Shown: positions 59,351 to 64,000 of the stretch, piece by piece
How the letters are laid out: each line of letters opens with the position of its first letter
How positions within the stretch are numbered: position 1 is the first letter of the stretch
Assembly (NCBI GenBank): GCA_026874595.1
Contig: CM049322.1
Span: 35,895,840-35,959,839, forward strand
Reading direction: 5' to 3'
From: Sipunculus nudus
Lineage: Eukaryota > Annelida > Sipuncula > Golfingiida > Sipunculidae
Length of the DNA: 64,000 nucleotides
The notes under the pieces: generated by a model
Told to the model about the DNA's origin: nothing
What the model saw: the letters and a program-made list of their open reading frames with translations, nothing else
The model's database searches: none
Translations under genes and position numbers: made by a program

Positions 59351-60031
59351 CTGACTGCCAATTATTACATTAATCTTAATATGGACACGCCTCCTGAGAC
59401 AAAACTCTAAGAAAACCAAACCGGACAGGTGCTGATCCTTTGACGACTGCAACAAACAATCGTTTTTATAGAGACGGCCAAACAAAGACGGCTCATTGGA
59501 ATTAAAATGCACTGAAATTAACATCAAACGAGACACGTTGGCTCTATAATCAAAGTTCCCACGCTAATATCTAAACAAAAAAGGCCTACTTCATATAAAT
59601 GTACAGTGAATTATCAAAACAATAATCTGGTTATACTCCCTATATATATATATAATAAAACATACAAAACAATGACTAAGTCACAGGTCTTTGAGGCATG
59701 CATGCGCATGCATGCACAACGAATGCTGCCAGAGGTTAAATTATATGGTCAAGGTTATTTATTAATGCCTCTAGCATATATCATACACGTGCTTGCCTGA
59801 TGGGGCTCGACCATGGACTTCATTCTGTAACACAGATATGGGCTACAGCACTTACAAACCTTTTCGTTTCAGGCTTTTAGAGACACTTGCATATAACGGA
59901 TGTATACAGAGACAGTGCCTCTAAGGTTAAGTTTAAAAGCCATTTATTTGGTTTTCCTTGCTAGTTAATTAAAAACAAGACAAGGACCGTCCGATGGCGT
60001 GTGTATGTCGGTAGGCTGGTTGAAGGGGGTT

Positions 60032-60046
60032 GGGGGGGGGGGGGGG
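60032..60046. repeat. Poly-G tract (15 nt)
   Basis: Run of 15 G within a GT-rich region. Confidence 0.95.
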
Positions 60047-60706
60047 TTCTAATATCCTTTCGTTCTTGAATTTATAATGTAACCGTTAACACATTTTTCT
60101 GTCTTTTTTTTCTTGTCAATGAACATGCATCACTGCAAGTTCCTTTCAATGGTTACTTGAGTTTATTATTTTTCCGGATACAGTTGCCTTTTAACATATT
60201 TCAAAAACTTCTTCCAGTTTGTTTCTATATAAATCATCACTTTAGAATTTAAATACACATGTTTTGCATGAAAATGTTATATATGATTTCCTTCAGGAAC
60301 ATTTTAACTGCTAATGGAACAATACTGGTTGATCCATGAACAGATGCATTGAATAAAAATTTAGTTAAAAGAACTGAAATACAACAGGTGTCACTCATGC
60401 AAATGGATATATCATATACATATGTAATCATTTATTAATAGTTTAGAAACCTTATTCCTTTGGCGTTGGGATTCACGGTCTCCAGGTTTTTCAGGCTAGT
60501 TTTCAGCCATGTACATTTGCTGATTTCAATTAAGGTCTCACATGGCGGCCGCACATGCAATATTTCTTTTATATACCGGTATATGATAACCAGGCTCGGT
60601 GACTACCGCACATGCAGTCTTGGGTGTGTTAGTTTCCCCGGTGCTGAATCATGCCATCACCGAAAAGGCGCATTCGTGTGTGAGCGAACACGGCCATGGT
60701 GCACGG

Positions 60707-61136
60707 TAGGGCTGAAAGGAGTACTCGAGTACTCGAGTCCGGGTAATACTTACCGAGTACTCGAGTCCAAAATTCGGACTCGAGTGCTCGTTATGTACCT
60801 GCATATCTAAATATTACTGCAAATTTACTGGCAGTCTTGGCCTATTTATTCATTTTCGAAGTAATAATCATACTGTACAGTTTATTTCGAAGAGACTTAC
60901 ATTTATGAGTTATATGCTTTCGAATGGAGTTTTCCACAGTTTAATTTTAGTATTTATATCTATTCCTTCGTTTGGATAAAGTTAATCCATCATGAAGTCA
61001 AACTGATGTATTTTGCATCGGTAAACAGATGTCAGTTTAACTTTACAGCGTTTCCATAGTAACGAGTACTCAAGTCCGAGTCGGGTATTGACTATCGGGT
61101 ACTCGAGTCCAAAATTTTGTACCCGTTTCAGCCCTA
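60707..61136. mobile_element. GAGTACTCGAG inverted-repeat element (hAT-like MITE)
   Basis: The left end TAGGGCTGAAAGGAGTACTC is mirrored by the right end GGTACCCGTTTCAGCCCTA-type sequence (GTACCCGTTTCAGCCCTA at 61,119-61,136). ACTCGAGTCC motifs occur in both arms. The TAGGGCTG terminus resembles hAT-family ends. TGCACGG flanks both sides, offset by 3 bp, possibly a target duplication. About 430 bp, no transposase. Confidence 0.7.
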
Positions 61137-62508
61137 GACTGCACGGCCTTTCAAGTCAGCTTGTGGAGCGCTCTCTCTGGGTTGAGGCTGTCAATAAAAA
61201 AAACCCTTATCTCTCCTCGGCTGAGATTCGAATGATCTCCCGGTTGAAGGCTATGTACCACAGATCGTGCATATGTGGCGGAGCAAGCGCCGACGTACGT
61301 CGGTTTGAGAAACTAATGACATCAAAACTTTACATAGATGCGTTATTTCTTTGCACGTAAAATCACGGTGCAATGCACTGTCAACTTAGCTGCCGGTGCA
61401 ATTCACTGTTATTTTATATATGCACCTTCTAACAGTGTAACTAATAGACTGGCACCCCGGTCGGTGTCGGAAACAAGTCTAAAAAACTAATCCGGGTACA
61501 AGTCTAAAGAAAATTCTTCTTTCGAGACTGCCGCCAATACTTGTTAAACATAAAAATTGGTACTGCATATAGATGAACCCACATATGATTACATGTATGT
61601 TCATATATGTCCAGATTCATTCATTCAACTGTTCATAAAAGTCAGATATTACACATGCAAAATTAATAACTTGAGTCCTTGGTTTTGCTTCAGTGTTTTT
61701 CTCCATCAGCTGGTCGGTGCATGCTTGGCGTGTGACAGCCCAGAAAACATCACTTGCACTATAGAAAGAATCGTTGTCTAAATATTGAACAGACCTTAGG
61801 CCTACTTGCATATATATACAATTTGTTCTTTTGTTCCTATTGCAAACTCTGAACAAAAATTGGATGATGATGATGATGATGATGATAAAGAAAAGAAGAA
61901 ATAGAAAATTAAAACGATGTCAGCGGCTTCTGGGGAAACAAGAAAGATGAATATATAGTTTCATGTAGACTGTTTGAATGAGTACTCGAGTTTTCGAGCC
62001 CAGCCATGTCTATATATACTTTAAACGCACCTCTTCCATTTTGAAATTGTATTGTGGGGATGGCCGGGACTTTTTGTCTGAATTTCTACAGAAATTTAAA
62101 AAAAAACACCTGTTTACATTTTACTTATGCATGCGCTTACAAAATATTACTTAGGCAAGCAGGCAGAAAAGTGGAGTCCGGGCCCGAGCCCTATGAAGAC
62201 CCTGCACCAGCTCCCTCATCATTTACGAAAGAGGAGAGCATAGTTTGTTTCCAGTAGTTTTGGCCTCCAGGATATTACGAAGAGAAGTGAAGAAGTGATG
62301 TCTATGAAGATTGCTGAGAATGCCATACCAAGCCAAGCCCAATGAGGTCCAAGACGCTTTCCCAGGTCAGCTCCAGAACGCCATGCACGGGGTCCAGGTA
62401 GCGAAGTCGGACGAGAAAGCATAACACCAGCAGCCACGCCCACTCCGCGCCTATATGTAACTATTTTTCATGATGTATGTACAGTTGCGTCAATTTTTCC
62501 TCCGTTGC

Positions 62509-62527
62509 GGGGGGGGGGGGGGGGGGG
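62509..62527. repeat. Poly-G tract (19 nt)
   Basis: Uninterrupted G19 about 0.4 kb before the candidate promoter at 62.83 kb. Confidence 0.95.
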
Positions 62528-62829
62528 CGGGAGTGGGGACTTGCACACACACACATTCACATAAACACACACACAAACATATACCTTTTTAGGGTCTTTA
62601 GGACAGATTTAAAATATATATATGTCACCAGACAATAGGTGACAATATGTACGGTGTTTTGTATCATAGTTTAACGAAGTCTGTTCTCTATTGATATTGA
62701 CGTGAAGCGTCATCCTAAAGCGTTGACAGATCTTGATTGTATATATATATTGTGTATTCTTGTATGGAATCCCATCGGCTATCAGCTGATTTATCCGTGT
62801 CACGCATCGTGTGTAATTATTACATTTGG

Positions 62830-62980
62830 TATGTGGGTCGCCATGGTGACGCTAACAGTCAAACTAGGTCACATATATCCTTATATGGGACACTTGAGAA
62901 ATAAGCCAATCAGAGAACCGGATTGCCGTACACAGTGAACAGGCGATTGTGACGTCAGACTTCAAGAAGAGACGCTGATC
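62830..62980 (+). promoter_or_regulatory. Candidate promoter of a plus-strand gene
   Basis: Contains an X-box-like near-palindrome GTCGCCATGGTGAC (62837-62850), CCAAT (62906-62910) and a perfect CRE TGACGTCA (62950-62957) in 120 bp, followed by CpG-rich sequence. No TATA box at the expected distance. Confidence 0.5.
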
Positions 62981-62984
62981 GTTG

Positions 62985-63530
62985 GTTGAGTTGGGTCTTG
63001 AAGCTTGAGGTGGCAGCACGCACGAACGGGAGTAGGAACATTGAAACGCCAGGAACGGCATAGAAGCAAGCTTCTACATGAGGCAAGGACCCAGCTCATG
63101 AGAACTCAGCCGTGCTGCCGACGGAGCTTCGTATTGGCGATAAAGTGAGAGAGCGCGCTCGTCACCTGCCGGCCTAGTTCAGCTTGACCTAAATACATAA
63201 CCGCCGTAAGCCGTGAAACCATTGCTACACGAGCAAGGTCAAGGACTCTAAGCTCTACGTAAACAAAGAGCGCTATTGCATTCATGTGAACGTAAACCTG
63301 CCCGGGTCGCTGACAAGCAAGATCAGTTGAAGATCGCTAAACTCAGAAAGACTAGATCTATATGGTACTAACCATACGCTAGATTCTACACAAAACAGTA
63401 ACCAGAGATCTCTGAAGGAACTGGACTTTATGGTTTTTATACAAACCATGGACTCAGTAAATATCCTGTAATTTTAATGTGAAGAACTGTCGTATTGACA
63501 CATCACGCACACACTCACATTGGTGTCTCT
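62985..63530 (+). other. Predicted 5' leader exon of a gene running off the right edge
   Basis: This GC-richer stretch lacks a long ORF but has several short upstream ORFs, including a 16-codon frame from ATG at 63,099. It ends at a consensus donor TCTCT|GTAAGTATT (63530/63531). The layout suggests a non-coding first exon; the product cannot be named because coding exons are outside the window. The start is approximate. Confidence 0.45.
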
Positions 63531-64000
63531 GTAAGTATTGTCTTGAATATATTTGTGAATTTAACCTGATGTCTCATAGTTTCTATTGATCTGGGTGCAT
63601 GATTGTCTGGTATTTTAATACACGTCCTTAAAAGAACCTGGAAATGTCACCTGTAATGACCGGGATCTAATTTCTTGATGAGTGAAATCAAGTGGCGAGC
63701 GTAAACCCATCGTATGGTTTTATAGGATATATCCGTTGTAAAGTTTTCACGTTAAGTTAGGGGTGACATTGTATGGCGAGCGTGCCAGGATATAATTAGC
63801 CTTTAAAAAAAAACTGGCTAATTACAGTAAGTTTCAGAAGTTTTGAACTGAGAAAACAGTACTGAAACCAGACATTCATAAACTCAAACTAGAGTTGATC
63901 TGAATTAATAATTGGAAATGACACCAAACTGATGTTGTAGTGTATACTTGCACAATGAAATTACCCCACTGTTAGGAGTTAATATTTATTCAGTGAGAAT
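63531..64000 (+). other. Probable first intron of the plus-strand gene
   Basis: AT-rich again after the donor, with no acceptor or exon recognised. It contains ATGGCGAGCGTGCCAGGAT (63773-63791), which also occurs exactly at 14638-14656. Confidence 0.4.

Larger units (their letters stand above)
53675..62829. other. Intergenic region between the CIC promoter and the next gene
   Basis: Apart from the separately listed microsatellites, homopolymers, elements and the CpG-rich interval at 58.7-59.35 kb, no exon is recognised. A short CpG-bearing plus-strand frame at 54,012-54,101 (29 codons, MEERDRFQRVKNVCDHRCGH) has no known family. A GAGTACTCGAG remnant lies at 61,979-61,992. A GC-richer stretch at 62,160-62,450 has only short ORFs. 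A gene with small diverged exons could be missed here. Confidence 0.5.

Noticed and set aside
61140-61340. Possible minus-strand tRNA-like SINE (B-box-like ATTCGAATCTC near 61,220)
   Set aside because: T-arm-like stem present but no acceptable box A or cloverleaf; too weak to annotate.

Overview
The window is AT-rich animal nuclear DNA. It has spliced genes, kilobase-scale introns, many short inverted-repeat transposons, microsatellites and no operon-like layout. The one protein-coding gene I can read with confidence is a capicua (CIC) transcription factor of the long (CIC-L) type on the minus strand. The protein is clearly metazoan. The dispersed repeats (180-bp units in a hairpin-ended element, AACAAGGGACC...GCTCAGCTGA elements, TACTGTGGTT inverted-repeat elements, GGAC-rich tails) look like those I associate with mollusc genomes. 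A marine mollusc or other lophotrochozoan is therefore the best guess, but the species is not determined.

CIC layout (minus strand, right to left): a promoter-like, CpG-bearing interval near 53.1-53.6 kb; a predicted non-coding first exon ending at 53,072; the start-codon exon 47,247-47,409; one very large exon 40,629-42,942 (771 codons) with the CIC-L-specific N-terminus; a 38.2-kb intron full of mobile-element relics; exon 2,115-2,419 with the ataxin-1-binding motif and the 14-3-3 site; exon 947-1,132 with most of the HMG box; and exon 99-252 completing it. All splice phases agree. The remaining C-terminal exons, including the C1 domain, lie beyond position 1. The window encodes 1,033 complete codons of the protein.

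Region 53.6-62.8 kb is mostly intergenic. It holds a CpG-rich interval at 58.7-59.35 kb, two divergent copies of a hAT-like inverted-repeat element, a GCATACG-rich foldback, and many G or C homopolymer runs. At 62.83-63.53 kb there is a second promoter-like interval with an X-box-like motif, CCAAT and CRE sites. It is followed by a GC-richer leader ending in a consensus donor at 63,530/63,531, so a plus-strand gene probably begins there and continues off the right edge.

Most other open reading frames in the window are chance products of AT-rich or repetitive DNA, or are antisense to CIC exons. No CRISPR array, rRNA or convincing functional tRNA was seen. I found no firm evidence of a wholly new biological system. 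The most interesting leads are element families with hairpin ends, repeats carrying RFX X-box-like motifs, three 18-bp palindromes built from POU-octamer-like halves near or within CIC, and a WRC-like Cys/His motif in CIC-L.
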